The position numbers and the translations under genes were made by a program. The notes beneath the pieces are model-generated. The model was not told the DNA's origin. It searched no databases and saw only the letters and a list, made by a program, of their open reading frames with translations. From Dehalococcoidia bacterium (GTDB lineage: Bacteria > Chloroflexota > Dehalococcoidia > UBA6926), in the NCBI GenBank assembly GCA_009841045.1, contig VXMO01000043.1:1-58669 (forward strand): a stretch of 58,669 nt of DNA, read 5' to 3'. Positions 8,271 to 16,308 of the stretch are shown one piece after another (within the stretch, counting starts at the first letter, position 1; each line of letters opens with the position of its first letter).

Positions 8271-9098
8271 ATGCCCGAAGCGCCGGAATTGACCATTGTC
8301 CGGGAGGTGCTGGAACGCCGCGTTGTCGGCGCGGCTGTGGAGTCGGCGCGCATCATCCGGCCCACCGTGCTGCGAACATTGTCAGAGATCGACGTGGCCG
8401 CAGACATCGAGGGCCGCTCGTTCACGAACGTGTCCCGCTACGGCAAGAGCGTCACCCTGACCCTCTCCGATGGAATGGCGCTCGTCATCTTTCCAATGCT
8501 CACCGGCAGACTGCGGTTGGCGTCGCCCAAAGACAGGCTCACCAAGACCGTGAGCCTTAGCCTCAGCCTCTCCAATGGCATCGACCTGCGCTACCTGGAT
8601 GATCGCCAGATGGGCATGTTGTACTATGCGCCGACGGATCGATTCACCGAGATTCCCCGCTTGGAAGAAACCGGGCCGGACGTTCTCGACGAGCCGCTGA
8701 GCCTCGAGGATTTCACCGCTCGGCTTCGACGATTCACAGGCGAGATCAAGGGAATATTGACACGCGGCTCACTCGTCGCTGGCATCGGCAACGCATACTC
8801 GGACGAGATTGTCTGGGAGGCCGGCATCTCCCCGTTCCGTCGGCGTGCGGACCTCTCAGCGGACGAAATCGCCCGGCTTCACGCCGCCGTCTACGCCGTT
8901 CCGCGTCGCGCCGTCGTCATGCTGCGCGAACTGATCGGTGACGATATCCATATTGAGCGACGCGAGTGGCTGTCCGTTCACGGCAAGGCGAACCAGCAAT
9001 GTCCACGTTGCGGCGGGCGTATCAGCCGCCTCAGTGCCAACCGCCGTATCACGGACTACTGCATGACCTGCCAGCCTGGTCTCCTCATAAGGAACTGA
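8271..9098 (+). CDS. Fpg/Nei family DNA glycosylase
   Basis: A 275-residue bifunctional glycosylase/AP lyase of base-excision repair. It opens MPEAPEL, so the mature N-terminal Pro is available as the Schiff-base nucleophile with the following Glu. A GK motif near residue 59, the helix-two-turn-helix GIGNAYSDEI and a C-terminal zinc finger (CPRC...CMTC) complete the family pattern. It probably removes oxidised purines or pyrimidines. The exact opening (PEAPEL rather than PELPEV) makes MutM versus Nei specificity uncertain. It stands alone between the tRNAs and the metal-uptake genes. Confidence 0.93.
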   Translation: MPEAPELTIVREVLERRVVGAAVESARIIRPTVLRTLSEIDVAADIEGRSFTNVSRYGKSVTLTLSDGMALVIFPMLTGRLRLASPKDRLTKTVSLSLSLSNGIDLRYLDDRQMGMLYYAPTDRFTEIPRLEETGPDVLDEPLSLEDFTARLRRFTGEIKGILTRGSLVAGIGNAYSDEIVWEAGISPFRRRADLSADEIARLHAAVYAVPRRAVVMLRELIGDDIHIERREWLSVHGKANQQCPRCGGRISRLSANRRITDYCMTCQPGLLIRN

Positions 9099-9125
9099 CA
9101 GCAGAGGACTGACTACGCGCAAGAG

Positions 9126-9161
9126 TTGACACTCATATTGAGACAAGGTATCTTTATCTCA
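9126..9161 (+). promoter_or_regulatory. Promoter with overlapping Fur/Zur-like operator
   Basis: TTGACA (9126-9131) and TATCTT (9149-9154) are separated by exactly 17 nt. An imperfect 23-bp palindrome (9139-9161) with perfect outer arms TGAGA and TCTCA covers the -10 element. Position and shape suit autoregulation by the metal regulator encoded next. Confidence 0.6.
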
Positions 9162-9196
9162 GCCATACTGAAAGACGTGGCTAGCACTGGGGAGGG

Positions 9197-9673
9197 ATGA
9201 GACTGAGTATCATGACTGTCGAGATACGCGGTTCCAGCATTCTCGCGGCCCTTGAAAACCAGGGCTATCGGTCCACCTTGCCCCGCAGGGAGATCATCGA
9301 AAACCTCGAGAAAAGAAATGATGGTTTCACTGCTGAAGACCTGGTGCGGGATCTCCCACACATCGGCCGCGCCACTGTATTCCGCACAATTAAGTTGTTG
9401 CTTGAGTCAGGCATTATCTGCAAGCTGAGCCTTATCAGCGGGGAGCCGCGCTACTCGTTGGCTCACACGGAACACCACCATCACACCGTGTGCGTCACGT
9501 GCGGGGCTATAGGCGAGTTTCATACAGGCACGGTTGAGCGCCTCCTCCGCCTTATAGGCAACGATGTTGGCGGCACTATAATTGGACATCGAATCGAACT
9601 CTATATCATCTGTGCCAAGTGCGCTCGAGAAAACCGGCCGATTCCGTCCAACGTCCTTACACACGTCTCATAA
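9197..9673 (+). CDS. Fur-family metal regulator, probably Zur-like
   Basis: The 158-residue protein has a winged-helix N-terminal domain (GRATVFRTIKLLLESGII) and a C-terminal metal domain. The latter carries HTEHHHHTVCVTCG (H93-H96, C99, C102) and a second CxxC (C139, C142), the structural zinc site of Fur-family repressors. It precedes a metal ABC transporter, which favours zinc or manganese rather than iron as the signal. Start is uncertain: ATG 9197 has GGAGG very close, and ATG 9212 is also in frame. Zur versus Mur cannot be decided from sequence alone. Confidence 0.9.
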   Translation: MRLSIMTVEIRGSSILAALENQGYRSTLPRREIIENLEKRNDGFTAEDLVRDLPHIGRATVFRTIKLLLESGIICKLSLISGEPRYSLAHTEHHHHTVCVTCGAIGEFHTGTVERLLRLIGNDVGGTIIGHRIELYIICAKCARENRPIPSNVLTHVS

Positions 9674-9723
9674 ATATTGCGGCGCAGCAGTTTTTTCCCG
9701 GTATTTTCATAAGGAACTTAGCA

Positions 9724-10557
9724 ATGTCCACACAGAACGGCTCCGTAGGCCCCGAGCCCTGCATCATTGTTACTGATCTGACTGTCGAGCGGTCCGGCAA
9801 TCGCGTGCTTACCGATGTTTCATTTGAATTTGGCCCCGGCACGCTTGTTGGAGTCGTCGGGCCCAACGGCGCGGGCAAGAGCACGCTGTTTGAGGCCATC
9901 TGCGGCCGCATTCCCGTCCACCACGGCACTACCGTCATTCGCACTGAGCGACCCCTTAACCAGGGTGGCGTAGCATATGTTCCACAGCGGGACAGCATCA
10001 ACTGGAGAATCCCTGTCACCGTCGAGGATGTCGTGATGATGGGTCGCACCAAGTCAAAGGGATGGTTGCGGCGGTATGACAAAGAGGACTGGTATCAATG
10101 CCGCCAGAGCCTTGAGCGTGTCGACCTCTGGGATCGACGCTCCGCGCTCATGACGGAGTTGTCCGGCGGCCAGCGGCAGCGAGCCTTCATCGCCCGTGCG
10201 CTGTGTCAAGAAGCTTCCGTTCTATTGCTCGATGAATCCTTCAGCGGCGTCGATGTCGGTGGGCAAGAAGATATTGTCGGGGTGCTCCGCGGTCTCCGGG
10301 ATGAAGGCAAGATTATCCTTCTTGCCACCCATGATCTGACCAATCTCGCGAAACGATTCGATATCTGCCTCTGCATTAACCGTCACGTCTGCGCGTGCGG
10401 GCCGCCTGAGGAGGCATTCACCCCGCAGGTCATGGAAGAACTGTACGGCTCCCACGGCATCGCTTTTGCCACCGCCGGTGATAACTACTCGCATGACGGG
10501 GGGAGCCGCACCATTATCCGGGAGAAGCACGAAGGGGCATTCCCCGCCCGTGATTGA
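9724..10557 (+). CDS. Metal ABC transporter ATP-binding protein (ZnuC/MntB-type)
   Basis: The 277-residue ATPase shows Walker A GPNGAGKST (46-54), Q-loop VPQRDSINW, signature LSGGQRQR and Walker B VLLLDE, and it matches the zinc/manganese importer group. ATG 9724 is preceded by AAGGA at 8-nt spacing, 50 bp after the Fur-family gene. It overlaps the permease start by 8 nt. No substrate-binding protein gene is present in the cluster, so the importer is incomplete here and the lipoprotein must be encoded elsewhere. Confidence 0.93.
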   Translation: MSTQNGSVGPEPCIIVTDLTVERSGNRVLTDVSFEFGPGTLVGVVGPNGAGKSTLFEAICGRIPVHHGTTVIRTERPLNQGGVAYVPQRDSINWRIPVTVEDVVMMGRTKSKGWLRRYDKEDWYQCRQSLERVDLWDRRSALMTELSGGQRQRAFIARALCQEASVLLLDESFSGVDVGGQEDIVGVLRGLRDEGKIILLATHDLTNLAKRFDICLCINRHVCACGPPEEAFTPQVMEELYGSHGIAFATAGDNYSHDGGSRTIIREKHEGAFPARD

Positions 10558-11365
10558 GTACATCCTCGATCCCTTCCAATACAGCTTCATGGTCCGGGCG
10601 CTCATTGTGTCCGTTCTCGTCGGCGCGATGTGTCCGATCATCGGTGCGTACGTCATCGCCCGCGGACGCTCATTCATGGGAGACGCCCTCGCCCACTCCG
10701 TCTTGCCGGGCATGGTGGTGGCATTCATGTTGGGGTTCAGCCCGTTCATGGCCGCCGTGCCCGCCGGCGTCGGCGTCGCGGCGTTGATGGGTTTCATCAG
10801 CCGCAGAACAGGCGTCAGCGAGGACACATCCATCGGCATCGTCTTCGCAGGCATGTTCGCGCTTGGCCTAACGATGCTGGCGACGGCGGAAGGCATTACG
10901 GTGAACGTGGAAGACCTGTTGCTTGGCCAGGTGCTCGGTGTTTCGACAACTGATGTCTACGTTTCCCTTGGACTTGCCGCCCTGGTCATCGCCGGCCTCT
11001 ACGCCATTCACCGCGCCGCCGTCTATACCACGTTTGATCCTGCCAGCGCGGAGGTGGTCGGCATCCCCGTTAGACTGGTCGACTATGCCTTGCTGACGCT
11101 GCTCGCGCTGGTCATTGTCATCGGAATCCAGGCTGCCGGCATCGTCCTGGTGATGGCCATGCTCGTCACCCCCGCAGCCGCCGGGTACCTTCTGGCGCGC
11201 CGATTCGTCGATGGCATGATCATCGGCGCGATCATCGGCTCCATGTCCGCCGTCGTCGGGCTGTACCTCTCCTACTACATGAACATCCCGTCCGGCCCGG
11301 CAATGGTCTTCATTACTACCGGCGTGTTCGCCATCGCTGCCGCATTCAAGCGCCGCGTATTCTAG
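10550..11365 (+). CDS. Metal ABC transporter permease (ZnuB/MntB family)
   Basis: A 271-residue polytopic membrane protein with eight or so hydrophobic segments. It has the family hallmarks GAMCPIIGAYVIARGRSFMGDALAHSVLPG near the N-terminus and GIVLVMAMLVTPAAAGYLLARR in the second half. GTG 10550 is selected because it overlaps the ATPase stop and lies downstream of GAAGGGG; a longer reading frame from 10466 would sit inside the ATPase gene. With the ATPase it forms a Zn/Mn importer core. Confidence 0.92.
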   Translation: MIEYILDPFQYSFMVRALIVSVLVGAMCPIIGAYVIARGRSFMGDALAHSVLPGMVVAFMLGFSPFMAAVPAGVGVAALMGFISRRTGVSEDTSIGIVFAGMFALGLTMLATAEGITVNVEDLLLGQVLGVSTTDVYVSLGLAALVIAGLYAIHRAAVYTTFDPASAEVVGIPVRLVDYALLTLLALVIVIGIQAAGIVLVMAMLVTPAAAGYLLARRFVDGMIIGAIIGSMSAVVGLYLSYYMNIPSGPAMVFITTGVFAIAAAFKRRVF

Positions 11366-11501
11366 ATTCTTCGCTGCGCCCGGAATGACAGTGAGGGCAG
11401 CGTTTGACGCAGCATTGACCTCGTGGCTATGGTGGGCGCGTGACGGATTTCGATGATGACAGACAACACGCGCAGTCAAGTGGCCGCGCCATAAACACCT
11501 C

Positions 11502-12428
11502 ATGACGCAGCAAGCTGTCGAGTCACGTGAAGCGGCTCAACTCGAGGAAATCGAACGCCACGCCGTTGAATTCGCCCGTAAGGCCGGAGAAATCCTCCTA
11601 AGCCATTTCCTCAAGCCGCTCGAGATCGAATACAAATCCGACGGCCGTCGTGACCCGGTCACGCAGGCAGACCTTGAATCCGAGCAATGGCTGAGATCGG
11701 CGATTGCCGAAACGTTTCCCGATCACGGTATCGTGGGCGAGGAGAATCCCAACTCGGAACACGGCTCCGCCGAGTACGTGTGGGTGCTTGATCCCCTCGA
11801 CGGCACGACAAACTTCCTGAACGGCCTGCCCGTCTTTGCATCATCAATCGGCGTGCTGCACAACGGCCGCCCCGTCGTCGCTGCAATCTTCGTCCCCGGC
11901 CCGGATGGCGGCTCGGTCATTCATGCGCGACGCGGAGGCGGAGCGTTCCAGGACGGAAGACCCATCGCCGTCACTCCCAATGCCGAGCCGGAACGCGGTC
12001 GACTCACCGGAATGCCCTCCTATTACTGGCGCATGTGGGGCTTCAAGGACGGCCTGAGGATGCGGTTGGGAGAGGTGCGCTCTCTTGGTTCAGTCGCTTA
12101 TGAGATGATCCTTGTCGCGCGTGGGTCGATGCAGCTATGCCTTTTCGCAACGCCCAAGATCTGGGACGTGGCCGCCGGAGTCTTGCTCATCCAGGAAGCC
12201 GGTGGACGCGTGCTTGAGAAGCGGGCTCGCCGCGCCCCGTGGTCACCCTTCGATGAGTTCGGCGATGAGTCAGTCTCACTGGAAGACTTGCACGACTGGC
12301 GGGCCGCCATCCTCGCCGGCAACGTCGATGTGGCCAATCACGCCGGAGACCGCATCCACCTCCGCTCCCGCTACATCTTCCGCCTGCGCCGCTGGTGGGC
12401 TGAACGGCGACGGAAGAAAGAATCCTAA
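11502..12428 (+). CDS. Inositol monophosphatase family phosphatase
   Basis: The 308-residue Mg-dependent phosphatase has GEEN (79-82), DPLDGTTNF (97-105) and the C-terminal WDVAAGVLLIQEAGG, the three metal-binding motifs of the IMPase/CysQ/FBPase superfamily. Substrates could be inositol phosphate, 3'-phosphoadenosine 5'-phosphate or a sugar bisphosphate; sequence alone does not decide. Actinobacteria commonly carry a CysQ-like member beside SCO1664 and DUF3090 genes, and both lie just downstream on the opposite strand here, so the neighbourhood seems to be conserved across phyla. Confidence 0.9.
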   Translation: MTQQAVESREAAQLEEIERHAVEFARKAGEILLSHFLKPLEIEYKSDGRRDPVTQADLESEQWLRSAIAETFPDHGIVGEENPNSEHGSAEYVWVLDPLDGTTNFLNGLPVFASSIGVLHNGRPVVAAIFVPGPDGGSVIHARRGGGAFQDGRPIAVTPNAEPERGRLTGMPSYYWRMWGFKDGLRMRLGEVRSLGSVAYEMILVARGSMQLCLFATPKIWDVAAGVLLIQEAGGRVLEKRARRAPWSPFDEFGDESVSLEDLHDWRAAILAGNVDVANHAGDRIHLRSRYIFRLRRWWAERRRKKES

Positions 12429-12431
12429 AAC

Positions 12432-13175
12432 CTACAGGGGCGGCCAGGGAACGTTGCGCCCCAGCCCTGCCACCGGGAAGATTCTCTCCTCTAGCAGCAC
12501 GTCCAGCCGATCCCGCAGCGCCTCCACTTCTTCCTTCAAGAGGAAGCTGCTCATGGTGACGGCGCAGTCCGCGCCATCCTCGACACGGGGACGCAGATCC
12601 TGCAGGTCGCTGAGCATATCGTCAGGTATCTGCTCCCCCTCAAAATCCCAGATAACCGTCCGCAGCTTGTAGTCCTCGTTGAACATCAGGCCGTGGTCGA
12701 TTCCCCAGAGCCAACCTGTTTCATCCCGCAGGCAATGGCTGCCCTTGCGATCGGCATTGTTGGTCAGCGCATCGAACAACGCCATCCGCTGCAGGTCTGT
12801 TCGATGCTCGTTGCGCAGCGTGAAATACGTCTCCGCCGGATTGTGCTCAACATATATCTGCACCGCCCCAACCCCGTACGGCCCATCCCGCGCGACAGTG
12901 AACGGAACCATCTCCCAGCCGAGCGCCAGGCTCAGCTCGAACGCCGCGCACTCCCTCAAGTACAGCGTCCCCGGCGGGAAATCCCACAGCGGCGCCTCGC
13001 CTCGCTGCGGCTTATAGATGACCCTCACCTGCCCCGCCTCTCCCTCAATCAACCCCGTGAAGACAGCGTTTGAACCATACGGATGAGGTCGCATATCCAC
13101 GAATTCTCCGTCGCGAATCGCCGCGACGATGCCCGGTTTGGGATTCGCGTAAGAGTAACTCGTGGACTCGGACAT
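12432..13175 (-). CDS. SCO1664-family protein (PI3/4-kinase-like fold)
   Basis: The 247-residue protein matches the actinobacterial SCO1664 family. It has YKPQRGEAPLWDFPPGTLY near the N-terminus (lysine of a nucleotide-binding loop), VPFTVARDGPYGVGAVQ, DALTNNADRKGSHCL and WGIDHGLMFNEDYKLRTVIW. The NNADRKGSH and GIDHGL motifs resemble catalytic and metal loops of phosphatidylinositol-kinase-fold enzymes. Function is not established. It is the last gene of the minus-strand operon with DUF3090 and the DRTGG protein, and it converges on the phosphatase gene with only 3 bp between stops. Confidence 0.85.
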   Translation of the reverse strand: MSESTSYSYANPKPGIVAAIRDGEFVDMRPHPYGSNAVFTGLIEGEAGQVRVIYKPQRGEAPLWDFPPGTLYLRECAAFELSLALGWEMVPFTVARDGPYGVGAVQIYVEHNPAETYFTLRNEHRTDLQRMALFDALTNNADRKGSHCLRDETGWLWGIDHGLMFNEDYKLRTVIWDFEGEQIPDDMLSDLQDLRPRVEDGADCAVTMSSFLLKEEVEALRDRLDVLLEERIFPVAGLGRNVPWPPL

Positions 13176-13209
13176 GTCCGAAGGTGAAACGACTTACAAC
13201 GTGGGGGGA

Positions 13210-13755
13210 CTACTGCGGGCCGCCTACCGTGGCCGTATGATGCCCGTTAGTCATCGGGCAAATGTGATTCATTCCCGGATTCATCGGGCCATGGCAAAGT
13301 GGGCAGCGCGGACGACCGGCCGAGTAGACCTCCATCGCTCTGGTCGACCAATCCTGGCTCTGCGCCATAGTCACCCAGAAACGCAGACGTGGCTGAGAGT
13401 CGTCCTCATCCTCTATATCGTGCGCCTGGAACTCAATCACGTGCGCAGATTCCAGATAACCGACAGCCCATGAGCCGGATTGAAACTCGAAAGACTGCGA
13501 CGGCGATTCCGATGGCAGCCCCTCAGTATTGATTCGGCGCGACGACGCCTCTTCAACGTTGCGCTGGACCATCTGAATCAACCGCTCCACAGACAACGCG
13601 AGGCGACTCATATCCTCTTTCTCAAGCCAGATTGTCGCGTTGCCGCCCGGGCCCTGTACGAGAATTCTGAATCGCCGGTCACCCGGTTCCCCTACTGCTT
13701 CAATCGCAAACTGATCGGCGGGCCCAAGGATATGAGCGTCGTCGGCTTCCGTCAC
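13210..13755 (-). CDS. DUF3090 family protein with C-terminal zinc ribbon
   Basis: The 181-residue protein has LGPADQFAIEAVGEPGDRRF, the typical DUF3090 opening, and a C-terminal CPLC...ICP knuckle with downstream His residues, probably a zinc site. GTG 13755 is taken as start because it overlaps the previous stop as GTGA, giving 4-nt translational coupling to the DRTGG gene. A longer frame from 13803 would overlap that gene by 52 nt. Function is unknown; in Actinobacteria it is a standing neighbour of SCO1664. Confidence 0.82.
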   Translation of the reverse strand: MTEADDAHILGPADQFAIEAVGEPGDRRFRILVQGPGGNATIWLEKEDMSRLALSVERLIQMVQRNVEEASSRRINTEGLPSESPSQSFEFQSGSWAVGYLESAHVIEFQAHDIEDEDDSQPRLRFWVTMAQSQDWSTRAMEVYSAGRPRCPLCHGPMNPGMNHICPMTNGHHTATVGGPQ

Positions 13756-14729
13756 GCGGAGACCGCCAGCAGTTCCTGCGCGAGCGACGTACTCTCCAGG
13801 CAACTCGCCATCACGGCCAACTTGTCCGGGTGCATCTGCCCACGTCCGCCAAGCGCCCCGTCGCTCAGGCGCGTTGCCGTCGCTATCGTGCCGCCGGGGA
13901 CAACAGCCACCGGTATCCGAAGTTCATCGACACGATTTTGCACATATGGAATCGGTCCCTGCCCGCCCGTCAAAATAAGTCCCTGGCAGCCGGTAGCCAT
14001 CGCAGGCATCTGGAGATCGGGGCGGTCCCAACGCGTCAAGACGATCTTCTCGTCGGCCTGTCCGTAGTAGTAGATCCCGCCGTCCAGCGCCAGCGCGCCC
14101 ACCATGACACGCGGAACAAGGACATCCAGCCCCTCCGGATACGCGACCACGTCTGCCTCAAGATGCTCCACGATCTCTCGCATCGTCGGCGCGCTGAGAG
14201 TCCGATCTTGCTTCAGGGCGATCGCCGCAGGCAGGCCGGCGTCCATGATAGCCAGCAACAGAGTCGTTTCCACGTAGTGCATCCGTAGTTCCGGCACGGC
14301 ATTGATGATGATGCATGAAAGCCGATCGCCAAACTGCTCCGCCGCCGCTCGTATGCCTGACACGTCGCCCTCTCCCATCGAGTGCTCGTCATACCACAGG
14401 ATCAGAAACAATTCGGCATCCAGCGCCTCGGCCACCGCCGCGTCCACGCCGCCGCCATCAAGTCCCGTGCCGTCGATGATGGAAAAGGACGCTTCGGATT
14501 CGGCGCTCGAAAGCGCGGAGCGCGCAGCATCAACATTGGTGTGGAATCGCTGAGAAGCATCGTCCGCCGGTTCTGCGGGAAAAAGGCGGATATCATCCGG
14601 CTCCGCAGAGTTGCCGTGCGGGGCGGTTGCTTGAAAGGCCGCGCCGTCCCCTGCAAGATGCGCCAGCGCCGACGCAATCACTGTCTTTCCAACGCGCGGC
14701 TCCGTGGAGCCCAGATAGATTCGGCGCAT
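13752..14729 (-). CDS. BioD-like P-loop plus DRTGG domain protein
   Basis: The 325-residue protein begins with a dethiobiotin-synthetase-like P-loop (GSTEPRVGKT, residues 7-16). A middle region follows, then a DRTGG domain (about 195-300), recognisable from LEADVVAYPEGLDVLVPRVMVGAL and LTRWDRPDLQMPAMATGCQGLILTGG. The same two-domain architecture forms the regulatory N-terminus of long phosphotransacetylases, but no acetyltransferase domain follows here. It opens the operon DRTGG-DUF3090-SCO1664. A TATACT box on the minus strand at 14760-14765 lies about 31 bp upstream of the start and could be its -10. A nucleotide-sensing role is an inference. Confidence 0.85.
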   Translation of the reverse strand: MRRIYLGSTEPRVGKTVIASALAHLAGDGAAFQATAPHGNSAEPDDIRLFPAEPADDASQRFHTNVDAARSALSSAESEASFSIIDGTGLDGGGVDAAVAEALDAELFLILWYDEHSMGEGDVSGIRAAAEQFGDRLSCIIINAVPELRMHYVETTLLLAIMDAGLPAAIALKQDRTLSAPTMREIVEHLEADVVAYPEGLDVLVPRVMVGALALDGGIYYYGQADEKIVLTRWDRPDLQMPAMATGCQGLILTGGQGPIPYVQNRVDELRIPVAVVPGGTIATATRLSDGALGGRGQMHPDKLAVMASCLESTSLAQELLAVSA

Positions 14730-14870
14730 CAGCCGGCCAACACCTGCGTCATGTGCCGCAGTATAGCATCGCTCCCCCCCTCATTCCCTCCAGTCTCAAT
14801 TAGTCCATAATTGTCTCAACAAGACCTGAGGGGATACCTGCGCAGCAAACGGAAAGAGGGGGCACACACC

Positions 14871-15710
14871 ATGGCAGACCGCATCACCATAGGAAATGTT
14901 GAGATCCTGGCATTCGTCGATATCGGGCCGGCCCCGCGCGATCCCGCCATGGTCTTCCCGGACATCCCCGCCGAGTCTTGGGACGCCTACAAGGACACCA
15001 TGACGCCGGACGGTCAACTCCCCTTCCAGATGGGCTTCTTTGCCCTCCGCTCCGGCGGACAGACCATGTTGGTGGACACCGGCCTCGGCCAGGGGCCGTT
15101 TGAGCAGATGGGCGGCATCGGCGGCCAGCTCATGGACCAGCTCAACAGCGAGGGCATCAGCGCGGACGACATCTCCCGCGTCCTGATCACGCACCTGCAC
15201 GGCGACCACGTTGGCTGGAACGTCACCTGGGACGGCGACACGCCCCGCGCCACGTTCCCCAACGCCACGTACACCATCCCGCAGGGCGACTGGGACTATT
15301 TCACCACCGCGGACGTCCTCCCCAACTCCCCACACATGGAGAACAGCGTCATCCCCCTGCATGACCTCAACGCGATGGAACTGGTCGGCGACAATGAGGC
15401 CGTCACGGATGAGATCACCACGTTCGTCACCCCGGGTCACACGCCCGGCCACCAGTGTTTCCTCATCAGTTCCGGCGGTGAGAGGGCCATCATCATCGGT
15501 GACGCCTTCCACACCGCGGCGCAGCTCACGGAAACCTCATGGAACGTCGGCTTTGACGTTGACAAGCCGTTGGCGGCAGAAACACGCGCCTCCCTCGTTC
15601 AGCGACTTGAGGATGAGGGGCTCACGGTCGCCTCGGGCCACATGCCCGTCGGCTCCAACATCGGCCGCGTCATCCGCCTCAACGGCAAACGCTCCTGGCA
15701 AGTCCTATAG
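14871..15710 (+). CDS. MBL-fold metallo-hydrolase
   Basis: The 279-residue metallo-beta-lactamase-fold enzyme carries the dinuclear zinc motif THLHGDHVGW, TPGHTPGHQ and GDAFHTAAQ. The overall layout matches quorum-quenching-lactonase-like or general hydrolase members, and the substrate is not identifiable. ATG 14871 is used because an AAAGAGGGGG box precedes it. It is divergent from the DRTGG operon and followed by a dispersed repeat. Cytoplasmic: no signal peptide. Confidence 0.88.
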   Translation: MADRITIGNVEILAFVDIGPAPRDPAMVFPDIPAESWDAYKDTMTPDGQLPFQMGFFALRSGGQTMLVDTGLGQGPFEQMGGIGGQLMDQLNSEGISADDISRVLITHLHGDHVGWNVTWDGDTPRATFPNATYTIPQGDWDYFTTADVLPNSPHMENSVIPLHDLNAMELVGDNEAVTDEITTFVTPGHTPGHQCFLISSGGERAIIIGDAFHTAAQLTETSWNVGFDVDKPLAAETRASLVQRLEDEGLTVASGHMPVGSNIGRVIRLNGKRSWQVL

Positions 15711-15720
15711 AGAGAGTTCG

Positions 15721-15794
15721 TCATTCCCGCGAAAGCGGGAATCCAGTACGGCGCGCAGCGCCGTCTCCCCGTTCACCCTGAGCCTGTCGAAGGG
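15721..15794. repeat. Dispersed palindromic repeat, copy 1
   Basis: It has three modules: a hairpin ATTCCCGC-GAAA-GCGGGAAT (15723-15742, GNRA tetraloop), a hairpin ACGGCGC-GCA-GCGCCGT (about 15748-15764), and the segment TTCACCCTGAGCCTGTCG (from 15772). The first 48 bases recur at 17281-17328 with three differences. One of these turns a C into T opposite G in the stem, so pairing is kept as G-U. Confidence 0.85.
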
Positions 15795-15812
15795 CATGAG
15801 CGGGGGGAGCGG

Positions 15813-16058
15813 TTAGTCTGCCAACGCCCGATTGTTCTCCGCAATCACGTCCAGCATGGCGGAGCAGATGATCTTGATCCGCGCCTCCATGTCCGCATGC
15901 GTGTCCCCGTGCTTCGCCCGCTCGTTCTGGTCGGAGAGGCGCAGCACAGGGTTATAGTCCGGATGCTCCGGGTTCAACGCGTTCACCCATGCTGTATTGT
16001 GCTCGTAGACGAGTCGATTAAAAGTTGATTCAAGCGTTGCGCGGTCAAGGCCTGCCAT
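15813..16058 (-). CDS. Small hypothetical protein, 81 aa
   Basis: I do not recognise this family. The soluble, charged 81-residue protein has no Cys pair or signal peptide and looks mostly helical (ATLESTFNRLVYEHNTAWVN; ADMEARIKIICSAMLDVIAE). GGGAGG at 8-nt spacing before ATG 16058 supports it as a real gene. It stands alone on the minus strand between two dispersed-repeat-flanked plus-strand genes. Confidence 0.65.
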   Translation of the reverse strand: MAGLDRATLESTFNRLVYEHNTAWVNALNPEHPDYNPVLRLSDQNERAKHGDTHADMEARIKIICSAMLDVIAENNRALAD

Positions 16059-16130
16059 CGTGAGAGCCTCCCTGGCTAATAACTAGTGTTTTACCGACTG
16101 CAACAGTCTACGTCGCATGACTGTACGGTG

Positions 16131-16159
16131 TTGCGAGTACGGTTGACACTTGCTACAAT
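16131..16159 (+). promoter_or_regulatory. Candidate promoter of the surface-protein gene
   Basis: TTGCGA (16131-16136) and TACAAT (16154-16159) have 17-nt spacing. The predicted transcript would have a leader of about 140 nt before ATG 16309. The leader contains GC-rich self-complementary stretches but no riboswitch that I recognise. Confidence 0.45.
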
Positions 16160-16308
16160 CTGACGGACAAGGGTCATGCAACCCGTGCATGGCTGCGCGT
16201 TGACGCATCCGCGTTGCGCACGCGGGTACACGGGAGGCGGACTGCCAGGACAGGCCTGGCAGGTTAGACCGCATAAAGCGCGGCTGCGGAAAGGAAAGTA
16301 TAGCGTCC

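Noticed and set aside
13756-13803. N-terminal extension of the DUF3090 protein
   Set aside because: It would overlap the upstream gene by 52 bp and does not match the family opening; the GTGA overlap at 13755 gives a better start.
16143-16159. TTGACA directly before TACAAT
   Set aside because: Only 5 nt separate them, too close for a promoter; TTGCGA at 16131 has the proper 17-nt spacing instead.
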